Shown here piece by piece: positions 47,172 through 57,249 of a stretch of DNA of 64,000 bases (position 1 is its first letter; each line of letters opens with the position of its first letter). The position numbers and the translations under genes were made by a program. The DNA comes from Bugulina stolonifera. Its lineage: Eukaryota > Bryozoa > Gymnolaemata > Cheilostomatida > Bugulidae. Below the pieces are notes generated by a model. The model saw nothing but the letters and a program-made list of their open reading frames with translations, did not search any database and had not been told where the DNA came from. Location of the stretch: positions 1,302,001-1,366,000 of the forward strand of contig OW285195.1 of assembly GCA_935421135.1 (NCBI GenBank). Reading direction: 5' to 3'.

Positions 47172-48506
47172 CTATTTGTTATATGAGCTAGAGAGGCCAC
47201 TGATACCACTATAGGTCCTGCTAAGTTCTGATCTCTCACTGATGATGGACATAACGTCCACCAAGTCCAGTACGCTCTGTCTGTCCCGTACGGAGCCAGA
47301 CTTGATCCTCTTAATCTCCCCTTTGATGTCTCCGCTCTTGCCGAATGACAGGTCCTCTGTGATGGTAATGAACTCTCCGTCCAAGTCATCTTCTCCATCG
47401 TCTGTTGGGTCTGGAACTCGTTCACATATCGAGTCCTTGCTCACAGTCATAGAGTTAGACGATATTGTCACTACTTGTTCCATTTGCTTTGGCTTTTTCA
47501 AAGTCAACCATATTTTGTGCCTTAAAGTCGGGTTGAGACCGAGAAAGACCAGTGGAAGAACTATCAGACATAGTTTGTGTAGGAGTATACAACCCCTGAA
47601 TACAATCTCTGGCAGAACATAGTCACAGAAATGTTTGTTTGTAACCTGGTTGCTGCCACACATAAGTAATAGCTGTAGAGACGCATCGAAAGGAACTAAG
47701 GCTAGAAAGAGAACTCCTGTGATAACTACAGCTGATACTGTACCCTGCTTCATCACTATCTTCTTTCTCATGGAGGTATGGAGGTGGCTGAGTTTCACCT
47801 TCAGTCTGAATATGACTGCTATTGAGAAGACAGCTGTCAGCATAACAGAGAAAGCTGTTAGTGCGGTATATACGTAGGCAAATGAGTAGCCATATAGAAG
47901 ATGCCCTCTACATCTAGTATTCACATCGGGGCTAAAGAGGTTAGTGGTGGGTAAGATGGTGACAACCAGAGCCATAGAGTAACCAACCACAAGTAGACAG
48001 CTGAACAGATGCCTTGTCTGCTTCGGGGTTAGGTGCTTCTTAGCCTCCAGTCTAATCAATCTCTCAATACTCAGCAGTGGTAGAGACAAGAGTATGACAA
48101 TCATAAAGTAATCCGGTATTAAAGTCATAATCACACACAGCTTGGGATGAGTCGCTGCCAGCCTCTCCTCATTTATGCCCATCATAGGAGCTCGTAGCCC
48201 AAGATCACTGATAGCTACTAAACATATGTTTGCCAGGGTGCTTATCATGATCATGCTTGCATGTTTAGCCGTTTGCTTCCTTAGCAGGAATATGAGCAGC
48301 AGACAACCGCACGTGGCTAGTTGGAATGTAGATGATACGACTGTTGTGGCCACAGCGATAACATTGACTGAAGGTTCGCTTTCTATTGGAGTAGAAAGTT
48401 CATCTTCAAGGCTAAAGTAGGGTGTAGTGATGTTCTGGTAGAGTTGCACCCCATCGCCACTCCCAGTTACTGCATCATCACTTGACATGACATACAGGTG
48501 TACCAT
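47172..48506 (-). CDS. Class A-like seven-transmembrane receptor, single exon
   Basis: Intronless 444-residue frame; ATG at 48506, with a second in-frame ATG at 48488. The N-terminus (~45 residues) is acidic and has an NIT sequon. Seven hydrophobic segments follow, beginning VNVIAVATTVVSSTFQLATC and ending with CLIVLPLVFLGLNPTLRHKIW. Class A features: Asp in TM2 (LVAISDLG), a Cys before TM3 (KLCVIM) and one in the second extracellular loop (NTRCRGH) that could form the usual disulphide. The DRY position reads IER, and the NPxxY motif is degenerate (NPTLR). The C-tail is ~110 residues, acidic and Ser-rich, so a target for phosphorylation. Ligand unknown; most likely an orphan lineage-specific receptor. 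Minus-strand AATAAA at 46926-46921. Convergent with TIPRL. Confidence 0.85.
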   Translation of the reverse strand: MVHLYVMSSDDAVTGSGDGVQLYQNITTPYFSLEDELSTPIESEPSVNVIAVATTVVSSTFQLATCGCLLLIFLLRKQTAKHASMIMISTLANICLVAISDLGLRAPMMGINEERLAATHPKLCVIMTLIPDYFMIVILLSLPLLSIERLIRLEAKKHLTPKQTRHLFSCLLVVGYSMALVVTILPTTNLFSPDVNTRCRGHLLYGYSFAYVYTALTAFSVMLTAVFSIAVIFRLKVKLSHLHTSMRKKIVMKQGTVSAVVITGVLFLALVPFDASLQLLLMCGSNQVTNKHFCDYVLPEIVFRGCILLHKLCLIVLPLVFLGLNPTLRHKIWLTLKKPKQMEQVVTISSNSMTVSKDSICERVPDPTDDGEDDLDGEFITITEDLSFGKSGDIKGEIKRIKSGSVRDRQSVLDLVDVMSIISERSELSRTYSGISGLSSSYNK

Positions 48507-49492
48507 AGTACAATGCTTTCAGACAATCTCCCCAAACATGTTATTTATATTATATATATATATGTGTGTGTTTCCTTCTGCTATAATGTGAATCTTCAGC
48601 CACTGAGTGAGTGGCTCGTCGTCAGTGCCGGTCCCCTACAGAACGTAGGTCGTCAAATTGGTGGCCTGTAAAACAGTTGATCATACTATAACAGAAAGTA
48701 GCAATGACTTGTGTGTCCGTACATTGTGCTGCCTTTGTAACTACATGTACATGTACACTGTATATACTATATCTACGTATATACATGTATAGCCACAGGC
48801 TGCCTCTTACTCATAGCCTCTGTCACATATTGACATATGGGATTACGTAGACTGTAGAAATACAATACCTCAACTTACCTTAATGTAGCCAGGAGAAAGA
48901 CTTGAGTCGAGCAGATTTCGTATAATAATATAGTTGTGATATTTCAGATATAGCCTTTCCCTTGCTATTCTACAGATATTGCTAAGACCTGTACTAATAG
49001 TTACTGCCTCTCTCTGTGCAATTCCTTGAGTATGTGGACACCTCAGCTCCCGTCTACTTTACCAAATAAACCTGTACACCATCTACCTTTACCTCGCTTC
49101 ACTAAGTCTATTTGCCGCTCCATTGAGCACCTAGTGGGATTATGGCTTCCCATACCATACCAATCACGCAGACGAGTCACGTCGTACACAGTTCTTATAA
49201 CCAAGATGTTTATCCTACCAAGAGTATATTCAGTTGGGTGGAACATCGAGCCCCCCTCCCGTTTGTGGTAACACAAGGATAGGATGGTGGAGCCCCATGC
49301 TAGGTGTATTAGCTTATGTGTAATGGATGATTAGGCTTGTAAAATATTTGCTAATCTCCAGTTTGTTGTTGTCTTGAACAATTCTAACCAGCTACATGTA
49401 CAACAATAAGTGTAGATGTAGCTGTATGCCTGGGAGCTCAAAACGACAGGCATACATTGTCCACATTGCTCTAGTTCCCAGAACTACTTCTC
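48507..49492. other. Region upstream of the GPCR gene
   Basis: A TATATATATATATATG run at 48550-48565 lies close upstream of the ATG; 5' UTR or promoter is possible but unproven. Confidence 0.4.
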
Positions 49493-49745
49493 TGTACAGG
49501 TTATATAGTGTACAGGTTATATAGTGTATAAGTTACATAGTGTACAGGTTATATAGTGTACAGGTTATATAGTGTACAGGTTATATAGTGTACAGGTTAT
49601 ATAGTGTACAGGTTATATAGTGTACAGGTTATATAGTGTACAGGTTATATAGCGTACAGGTTATATAGTGTACAGGTTATATAGTGTGCAGGTTACATAG
49701 TGTATAGGTTGTATAGTATATAGGTTACATACTATATAGGTTATA
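49493..49745. repeat. 16-bp TGTACAGGTTATATAG array
   Basis: About 15 copies upstream of the GPCR gene, diverging at the right edge. Confidence 0.9.
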
Positions 49746-50254
49746 TAATGTCACCTTTCATGTGTGGTGAGGAATGTGAAATGGTGGGTATATTTAATCA
49801 CACTAACAAGTACTAGCAAGCACTAACAAGTACTACATCCTCTTGGCTGATCTGCTTATACACACTTACAGTTATATACTTATATAGACTTACTGTCACA
49901 ATATTTATATACCATAATTTATTACTAATAGACATGCATCAGTGAAACTACTGAAACAGTTTTGACTGTTACGACAACCTTTCTATAGTAGAATATTTGT
50001 TACAAATACAATGTATATCCTCAGCATGCAATTTTTCATTGAATAGGAAAGTTAGTAGAATTCTAGGGAACACAGTCTACCAAGTTAGTACATGGTATAC
50101 TGGATCCCGTTAAGCCCCATGGACCAAAAAGAGGGATGAGATAAGAACTCATAGCCTACAAATATTAGCATTGAGACAGTTATAAACCCTGATTGACAAC
50201 ATTATAGCAAAACCATATTTTTGTCCTTATTTCACTTACATGTAGAATACAAGA

Positions 50255-50350
50255 GCTATACAGGAGTTACACAAGAGTTATACAGTAGTTACACAAGAGT
50301 TACACAGTAGTTATACAGTAGTTATACAAGAGTTATACAAGAGTTATACA
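50255..50350. repeat. Short GAGTTATACA/CAGTAGTTA array
   Basis: Ten- to eleven-base units of AGAGTTATAC and AGTAGTTATAC. Confidence 0.8.
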
Positions 50351-51840
50351 GGTGTACAATGCAAGTCATGTTGTAAATGCTATAGATGTACTGTACCATA
50401 TACATGTAACGTCATATACAGTAGCATTTACACAGGACACATGTGTTCATACATGGGAACTAGCTGATATTATATAAACAGTCTTTATACTGTATTCTAT
50501 TTATTCACTTCCCAGTGGTATATTATACAGTTGAGACTGTCCAGTCATGACCCATCAGATCCATGTGTAGCATTGTCTGTCCAAGTGGACTACAAGTCAT
50601 GTACAACATGCACACCTGTTACCTGTAGTACACCCATAATAATATATACAACATGTACCTATAATAACTGTGGTAATGTATACATAAGATGTGTATTTGC
50701 AGTGATTATGAATACTGCTTTGACCTTAAAACCCAGCCTCTGATTCTCTAGAATATTTGACCAATAAACAGGGTGGCTATCACACTGCTCAGTCCCAATG
50801 TTGTCTTGTGTGCCAAATATTCAACTAAGATTTACACATTTAATCCTGATAAACGAGGGGATATAATCGCTTTGTTAAGTATTAGTTTTCCTAAGCCGTG
50901 GTGAAAAGTTCAAACCCTCCCAGGTTTGTTGAGAGGGTCTGGTGGAACAAGGAAAAGACCAGGAGAGAGAGATAGGGTATGTGTTGTATGTACACCAGTG
51001 CTTTTTTTGTAAAGGGCTCCCTGGGCTCCCGAGAGCCCCCTCAAAAAATCATGGTCTGTTGAAGGGGCTCCCGAGAGCCCTCTCAACAAATTTCCACTTT
51101 TCAGTTTATAAAGTAGCCATAGCCAGGCATCATGCATCAAACTAGGAACATACATGTACAAGTTACCTGGTACATGTATATCAATATGCTATGGTAAACC
51201 CCAATGTTGACTCATGATGCCACAGCTGTTATGCCCTAGTCGCCCTTCCCGGCACTTTGTCGGACTATGCATATTGTAAGGACCGATAGACAGTTATGTT
51301 ACATAATTGAAGTTTACAATGTAGCCACATTTATTGCATTTTTCCCTCAGCTAGTACGATGTATTACGGTATTTAATAACATATATTTGAGCATCCATGA
51401 TTATCCATAATTTTGTATAGGACCGAACCCTGGTCGCCCCCCCCCCCCACCGTAAGTGGGAGGAAGTGAGTTTACTACTATATGTATAAATGAAAGCTAT
51501 TTGCTGTAGTAGTTACATGTAGTTGTTCCTTGGACTGCAATGAAGACACTTCTATATACTTATATACAACTCCGTGGTGCTTTTAACTAGGAATCTCTTA
51601 GCCCAGGTTCCTCGCGGAACCGAAAGCCATAGCAACTAGCATAAGGTCGTACCATGAGGTTATAAACACAAGGAGGAACACTCGGGCCTATGGGTCATGA
51701 TAATAGGCAACAAGTAGCTCGTGCTAGTCAATCTCACGTATCACTAATGCATGCAAAGTGGAGGGCTGCTAGACCATTCTCGGTCCCTTCCACATACATG
51801 TAACTACAATTGTACACAAGAGCTTTACTATAATAATAAC

Positions 51841-52119
51841 TTAACGTCAGCAAAAAACCAAAGAGAGCTGCAAGATGTGACATCTAGTTTGAATGAGGGA
51901 ATTATTGAGATTGGCGCAATATTCGCCAGTAGATGGGTGGCCGCTAGCCTGAGAACTATAAAAGCTGTGAGAAACTCCTTTAATGCCTTAGCCACCTCAT
52001 TTTTGAAAGCTAGCAATGATCAAAGCCGAGCATCCAAGAAGTGGATCACATTCACAAGCTTACACATCCATCTGACGTCTGCACACAAGGCATCACTAGT
52101 ATTACGGCTACCTTGCTAG
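51841..52119 (+). pseudogene. hAT transposase fragment
   Basis: A frame inside the hAT element encodes a segment with FASRWVAASLRTIKAVRNSF followed by FLKASNDQSRASKK. The RWVAxSxRxIKAV pattern is what hAT transposases show in the catalytic C-terminal half, where a conserved RW precedes a helix. No upstream BED finger, catalytic block or C-terminal dimerisation motif is recognisable in frame. It ends at a stop at 52117-52119. I regard it as the relic of the autonomous parent. Confidence 0.5.
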
Positions 52120-52156
52120 GGCATTTAGCTCTCCTGTATATTTTATAATAATTTTT

Positions 52157-52240
52157 AGCAAGGAATTTGTCTCTTGAGCAGATATTTTCATGGATTTGTA
52201 ACAAGTCTCTGATCGCTCAAAAAACAAATTCCTTGCATAA
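52157..52240. repeat. Inverted pair of SINE tails
   Basis: GCAAGGAATTTGT at 52159 and ACAAATTCCTTGC ending near 52238 enclose the tail AACAAGTCTCTGATCGCTCA. The pattern is two SINE tails tail-to-tail with the tRNA heads lost, and it can fold into a hairpin. Confidence 0.6.
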
Positions 52241-52890
52241 AAAACATCACATAGAAAATATGGCCAAAACACCGAACACCCTATGACATCATCTGTTGCA
52301 ACTTGCAATCTGGAGGTTGTCCGAAATGATATCTTATTTTATACCTGCATAACTGTTCTGTGCAGGGCTACTCCCAATTTCATTGATCGCAAATAAAAAT
52401 TCTGAGATGGTTGTTCTGCCTAGGCTCAAAGGGCTATTGACATGGGATTTTGCTTGGTCTGAGAAAACCAACCCTAGCTCATTGGTACACCTAGGTTTTT
52501 CGCACAGAAATGAGAATTGAGCTTTCAGACTAGGCTGGTGTGCTCACGACTCTGTGACAGAAGTAGGCTGGAAAATATTTTAGCCAGTTGGCCTGTGCCT
52601 GAAATTTAGGTCAGGCAAAGACGCTATATAATAAAAAGAAGCGGAATTCACTAAACATTTGACCACGAGTTCTATAAATGTCAAGCAAATGCAATAGGAG
52701 TAATGTGTAGCATGTGAGAAGGTGAGAGGGGGGGGGGGGGGGGAGGGAACCTGAAATATGTAGGGAGCCCCTCAACTGATCTTACAAAAAAAGCACTGAT
52801 GTACACTGTATATGTCTATGCGTCTATATAGTATATAAGGTTGTATGTACACTGCAGTATATGTCTATGTGTTATATAGTATATTATAAG

Positions 52891-53037
52891 TGTGATGTAG
52901 CGTCACAGACTCGGACTAGATCCGGTCTGCGCAGGAGGTACGAAGGGAAGGCACTTGGACTGGGACGATAAGACTGGGCAGAGGTGAAAGGGAGAACTAA
53001 TAAAGTAAGTGCAATACAGTCTTACCAATACACTACA
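52891..53037 (+). repeat. 5' LTR of the Gypsy element
   Basis: Direct repeat of the 3' copy, TG...CA termini, and an AATAAA-like ACTAATAAAGTAAG near the 3' side that may serve as poly(A) signal. Confidence 0.93.
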
Positions 53038-53059
53038 TGGTGTCAGGTATTTCAGCAAG

Positions 53060-54520
53060 ATGGATGCCAACTCCGGATTTTGGCAGATAAGGCTGGATGA
53101 GGAGTCCAGGGAGTATACTACATTCATCACACCTTTTGGTAGGTATCAATACTGCAAGATGCCGTTTGGTATCTCGGCAGCGCCGGAATTTTTTCAAAGA
53201 CAGATGTGCAAGATATTGGGAGATAGTCAAGGAGTAGTGTGTATGATGGACGATATTTTGGTGGTCGGTAAGTCTAAAGAGGAGCACGATAAGAGATTAG
53301 GTGAGGTGTTGGTTAAACTGCAGAAGGCTGGAATGACGTTAAACAAAGATAAATGTGAGTTTGGGGTAAGAGAAGTGAAGTCTCTTGGACATATAGTGAG
53401 CGATGTAGGCATCAGAGTGGATCCAGAGAAAGAACAGGCTATCCGGGAGATGCCGGCCCCCACAGATCGAAAGGGTTTAAAGAGATTTTTGGCGATGGTA
53501 AACTACTTGGGGAGGTACAGTCCGCTGCTGTCAGAGATAGAGCTGCCATTACGGGAGCTAGAGAAGAAGAAGAATGATTGGTGTTGGACGTATAGACAGC
53601 AAGAAAGTTTTGATAAAGTCAAGGAAGCGATTGCAAAATCCCCCATACTAGCATTGTTTGACTATAGCAAAAGCCACCGTGTGACTGCAGATGCTAGTGC
53701 ACATTCGTTGGGAGCGGCTCTACTCCAGGAAGCTACAGACGGTTCATGGCAGCCAGTGGCGTATGCTTCGAGGAAGTTGACAGAGACAGAGAAGAGGTAC
53801 GGACAGATAGAGAAGGAAGCATTAGCGATCACATGGGCGTGCGAGAAGTTTGACTTTTACTTGGTAGGAAGGTCATTTGAGATAGAGACAGACCACAAGC
53901 CATTGATACCGCTGTTGGGTAGCAAAGACTTGTCTGACCTGCCGTTAAGGATACAAAGATTTAAGATGCGACTAATGCGATACCATTATAGTATCTTTCA
54001 CACTCCGGGGACTGGAATGTTCATCGCTGATCTTCTGTCAAGGCCACCCTCAGGAAAGGAAATAGTGAAGGTGCAGAGGGTGGAGATGCATGCGAGTACT
54101 TATATTAATGCCATTACAGATATCTCCTTAGAGGAAGTCAGGAGATCCGGAACGATTGATAAGGATTATCAGGATATAGTGAAAGGCATTGAGGGGACTT
54201 GGCCTCAAAATCCGTCTCCGGAGGTGAGGAAAGTGAGGGTTAATGCAGATCACCTGAGTTTAGTGGATGGGTTGGTGACCATGAATTCTAGGATATACAT
54301 CCCCCTCAGTATGAGAGGAGACATGTTGAAGAAATTGCACAGTGGACACCAAGGTATAGTGAAGACGGTTAGGAGAAGCCGAGACACAGTGTGGTGGCCT
54401 GCACTGAATAGGGAAGTGAAGGACATGATAGTGACCTGTAATCGATGCATTTGTAACCAAAGGATGCAAATCAACCAGTCAGTAACAGTGTACTGCCAGA
54501 AGGGCCTTGGGAAGAAGTAG
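53060..54520 (+). pseudogene. Gypsy pol: reverse transcriptase (5' truncated), RNase H, integrase zinc finger
   Basis: The open frame runs through the LTR edge and enters RT at FSKMDANSGFWQI, so the fingers are gone. Present: FGRYQYCKMPFGISAAPEFF; the active-site box MMDDILVV (Met where Tyr is more usual before the Asp pair); the RNase H block VTADASAHSLGAALLQ with EKEALAITWACEKFDFYLVG and DHKPLIPLL; then an integrase HHCC finger (LHSGHQGIVKTVRR ... CNRCICNQ). A stop at 54518-54520 follows a frame break near 54490; the homologous integrase text goes on in another frame. Confidence 0.9.
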
Positions 54521-54528
54521 GCACTAAT

Positions 54529-55401
54529 TTGTTTGAGTTTGAGGGAAAGTGGTATGCCCTCTTTGTCGATTACTACTCACGGTGGATAGAGACAGCTGAA
54601 ATGAATAGCCAGACAGGGGAGCACCTGGTCAAGAAATTCAGGCCATTGATAGCTAGGTTCGGGGCGCCGAAGAGAATGCGGTCAGATAACGGTCCGTGTT
54701 ACATCTCAAGGGAATGGAGAGACTTGATGTCAGAGTACGCAATCACACATGAGACCAGTAGCCCACACTATCATCAAAGCAATGGGATGGCAGAAAGAGC
54801 GGTGGAAACGGTGAAGACTATGTGGAGGAAAGAGAAGGATAAGCTGTTGGCTCTTTTAGCTTATAGGACTACGCCACTGGAGAGCTTATACAGACCGGAT
54901 GAGCTGATGATGGGTAGGAAGTTGAGGAATCAGATCCCCAGGCTTAAGGCCGTAGGAGACAGGGTACCAGATAGGGAAGGATTTAAGATTAGAGACACAA
55001 GCCTGAAAGAGCGACAGAAACGCGATTTTGACAGAGGCCACAGAGCTGTCAAAATGCCGGATCTAGAGGAGGGGACCCTGGTGTGGGTGAAGAGGGATCA
55101 CAAAGATCCTAGCAGGCCTGGCGTGGTGAGATACAAAGCAGAGGAGCCATACAGTTACTGGGTTGAAGTAAACGGCAGGCTTCTGCGGAGGTCTAGAGTT
55201 TACCTAAGGTTGAGAACGCAAGAGGAGTCGAAGAGGGATGAGACACCGATAGTGAATAAAGAAAAGGAGGCTGGGGAAGAAACAGGTCTGACCAATGACA
55301 GTGAGTTAGAGTGTAATGCCAGGGAGAATGGAGTGTGTGTGAGCAGTAAGGGTAGAGTTAGAAAAAAGAGGAGAGACCCAGATTATATTTATGACTATTA
55401 A
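54529..55401 (+). pseudogene. Gypsy integrase core and C-terminal domain
   Basis: Second part of pol in a different frame. The catalytic core shows FVDYYSRWIET (first Asp), RSDNGPCYISREW (second Asp) and SPHYHQSNGMAERAVETVK (catalytic Glu in the AERAVE helix). It is followed by LVWVKRDHKDPSRPG, a GPY/F-like C-terminal module, and a basic tail ending at 55401. The break from the upstream frame is a small indel, not an intron. Confidence 0.88.
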
Positions 55402-55649
55402 TACAGGGTCACTAATAGTGAAGGCTGAAGGGAGAGCTTAGAGAGGAGAAAAAAAAAAGGGATAATACACGGTGGATAGAGAAGGCTACGGAGAAGATTC
55501 ATAGGAAGGGAGTACACAGCTAATAGTGAAGGTCATAGAGAAGAGATATAGCAAGGGAGGATACACAGTTGATAGAGAAGGCTATAGAGAAGAAGTATTG
55601 ACAGTAATAGCGAAGGCTGAACAGAAGGAGAAGGATAAAGAAGGAGAGA

Positions 55650-55796
55650 TGTGATGTAGCGTCACGGACTCGGACTAGATCCGGTCTGCGCAGGAGGTAC
55701 GAAGGGAAGGCACTTGGACTGGGACGATAAGACTGGGCAGAGGTGAAAGGGAGAACTAATAAAGTAAGTGCAATACAGTCTTACCAATACACTACA
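55650..55796 (+). repeat. 3' LTR of the Gypsy element
   Basis: Same length as the 5' LTR with one visible base difference, preceded by a purine-rich tract and followed by the ATAAG target duplication. Confidence 0.93.
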
Positions 55797-55801
55797 ATAA
55801 G

Positions 55802-56906
55802 GTTGTATGTACACTGTATATGTCTATGTGTTATATAGTATATTATAAGGTTGTATGTACACTGTATATGTCTATGTGACTATATAGTATATAAGGTTGT
55901 ATGTACACTGTATATGTCTATGTGACTATATAGTGTACAAGGTTCCTATTGGCACGAGTTACAACTATCTGTGAGAATACAAAGTCTGTTTATCACTCAC
56001 TATATACATGTAATGTACAAAACAAAAGCAGAAACTATTGCTATTACATGGTTACATATTCTGATGCGATACTCTACTACTCCTAGTATTCTATTCCATC
56101 ATCTGATGTACCATATAGATAGAGCTTTGCTTAATTCTGGCATAGCCCTCTAATTCAATGTAATGCTACCTCATATTGTATGCTACCTCATAACCACAGG
56201 TTCACTATCTTAGAACTCTCAACTTGTTTGGATTGCCCTCTCTCTTTTTTATATACTCCACATGTTTCGAACTCTCCTATGTTAGGATTTTCCTCTCCTA
56301 AATGCAGAGGTTTGGCTGGTCAAGCTATTGATCCAATTATGAAGTTGTCCTCCCTCTATTTATTATTGATTGAATGGAAAGAGAGGGGACAACTTCTCAG
56401 CTTCATCATCAGGCTATGAATGCCCTTTAGCACTGAGGAACTATGGAACAGTTGGTAAAGTGTAGTGAGGACAACTGACAGAAGGGATATTGTACCTTAT
56501 TCAATAAAATATGGTCCCTTTCTTCATATTTCTAAAATCTTGCCGTTTTACTTGAAACATCAATATTATTATTTTGTACATGGTATTTTGACAAAGTAGT
56601 GTATTACTATATCAGTGTAAAGATTAAGTACTCCATAAGATATGACAACTGAGGCTTAGAATAGTGTCTGTGAACAAATGATAATGTTTGTTTAGTGTAT
56701 ACTTGAGTCATTCCTGTTTCTATGGCAACCAAATCGTCTCATCATGTTGTGAAATGGACTTGTAACCATAAGCTCTCCTTGCCATGTTATGCGATGTATT
56801 AACATAGGATATATACAAGAGCACACAAATCCAATAGATATATACATGTAATCTGTAATATTATGCTAGTCACTAGAATGAGGGCAGTGGTATTCACTGA
56901 TTCAGT
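55802..56906. other. Intergenic region right of the Gypsy element
   Basis: Starts with a 45-bp tandem (GGTTGTATGTACACTGTATA words) that also flanks the left side of the insertion, so the Gypsy element landed in a minisatellite. Confidence 0.6.
56341..56396. repeat. Hairpin, GAAGTTGTCC arms
   Basis: GAAGTTGTCCTCCCTC and GAGAGGGGACAACTTC pair at 14 of 16 positions. Confidence 0.8.
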
Positions 56907-57249
56907 TTTATTAACCGTTACATAGCCTAGAAACTGAGAGTAAATATCACACAAACTAGCAGAGGGTCTAGAATCATGCTTAACTAGTAATCAGTGTATG
57001 AATGGCAGGGCGTTATTAGCTACATTGTATATCATACACATTTTATATAATATAATCACAATCTATGGAATGTTCATCGTATATTGTACTGTATATAGGA
57101 GGAGTTACTCCCCACGTATTAACACATGTTATACCATGTTCCTAGCACTACGATACAACTGATAATATAGGTAAGTAATGTGCATATAATAGTACTAGCA
57201 GGGTGCAGTATAGACACAGTAGAAGATAGTCACATGACCAGATGCAAGT

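Larger units (their letters stand above)
50996..52798 (+). mobile_element. hAT transposon, 1.8 kb, degenerate, with perfect 8-bp target duplication
   Basis: The element runs from CAGTGCTTTTTTTG at 50996 to the complementary CAAAAAAAGCACTG ending 52798. It is flanked on both sides by ATGTACAC (50988-50995 and 52799-52806), an exact 8-bp target duplication. CAGTG/CACTG ends with 8-bp duplications are diagnostic of hAT. Next to the ends are GGGCTCCC/GGGAGCCC inverted words. The interior holds a fragment of a hAT transposase, a remnant of SINE tails at 52157-52240 and a G homopolymer near 52730. Confidence 0.85.
52891..55796 (+). mobile_element. Ty3/Gypsy LTR retrotransposon, internally deleted
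   Basis: Two 147-bp LTRs (52891-53037 and 55650-55796) begin TGTGATGTAG and end ACACTACA and appear to differ at one base (cacagactc against cacggactc). The 5-bp target duplication ATAAG is exact (52886-52890 and 55797-55801). A primer-binding-like TGGTGTCAGG directly follows the 5' LTR and a purine tract (55625-55649) precedes the 3' LTR. Between the LTRs there is only pol from the middle of the RT onward; gag, protease and the RT N-terminus are missing. Near-identical LTRs indicate a recent insertion. Confidence 0.95.
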
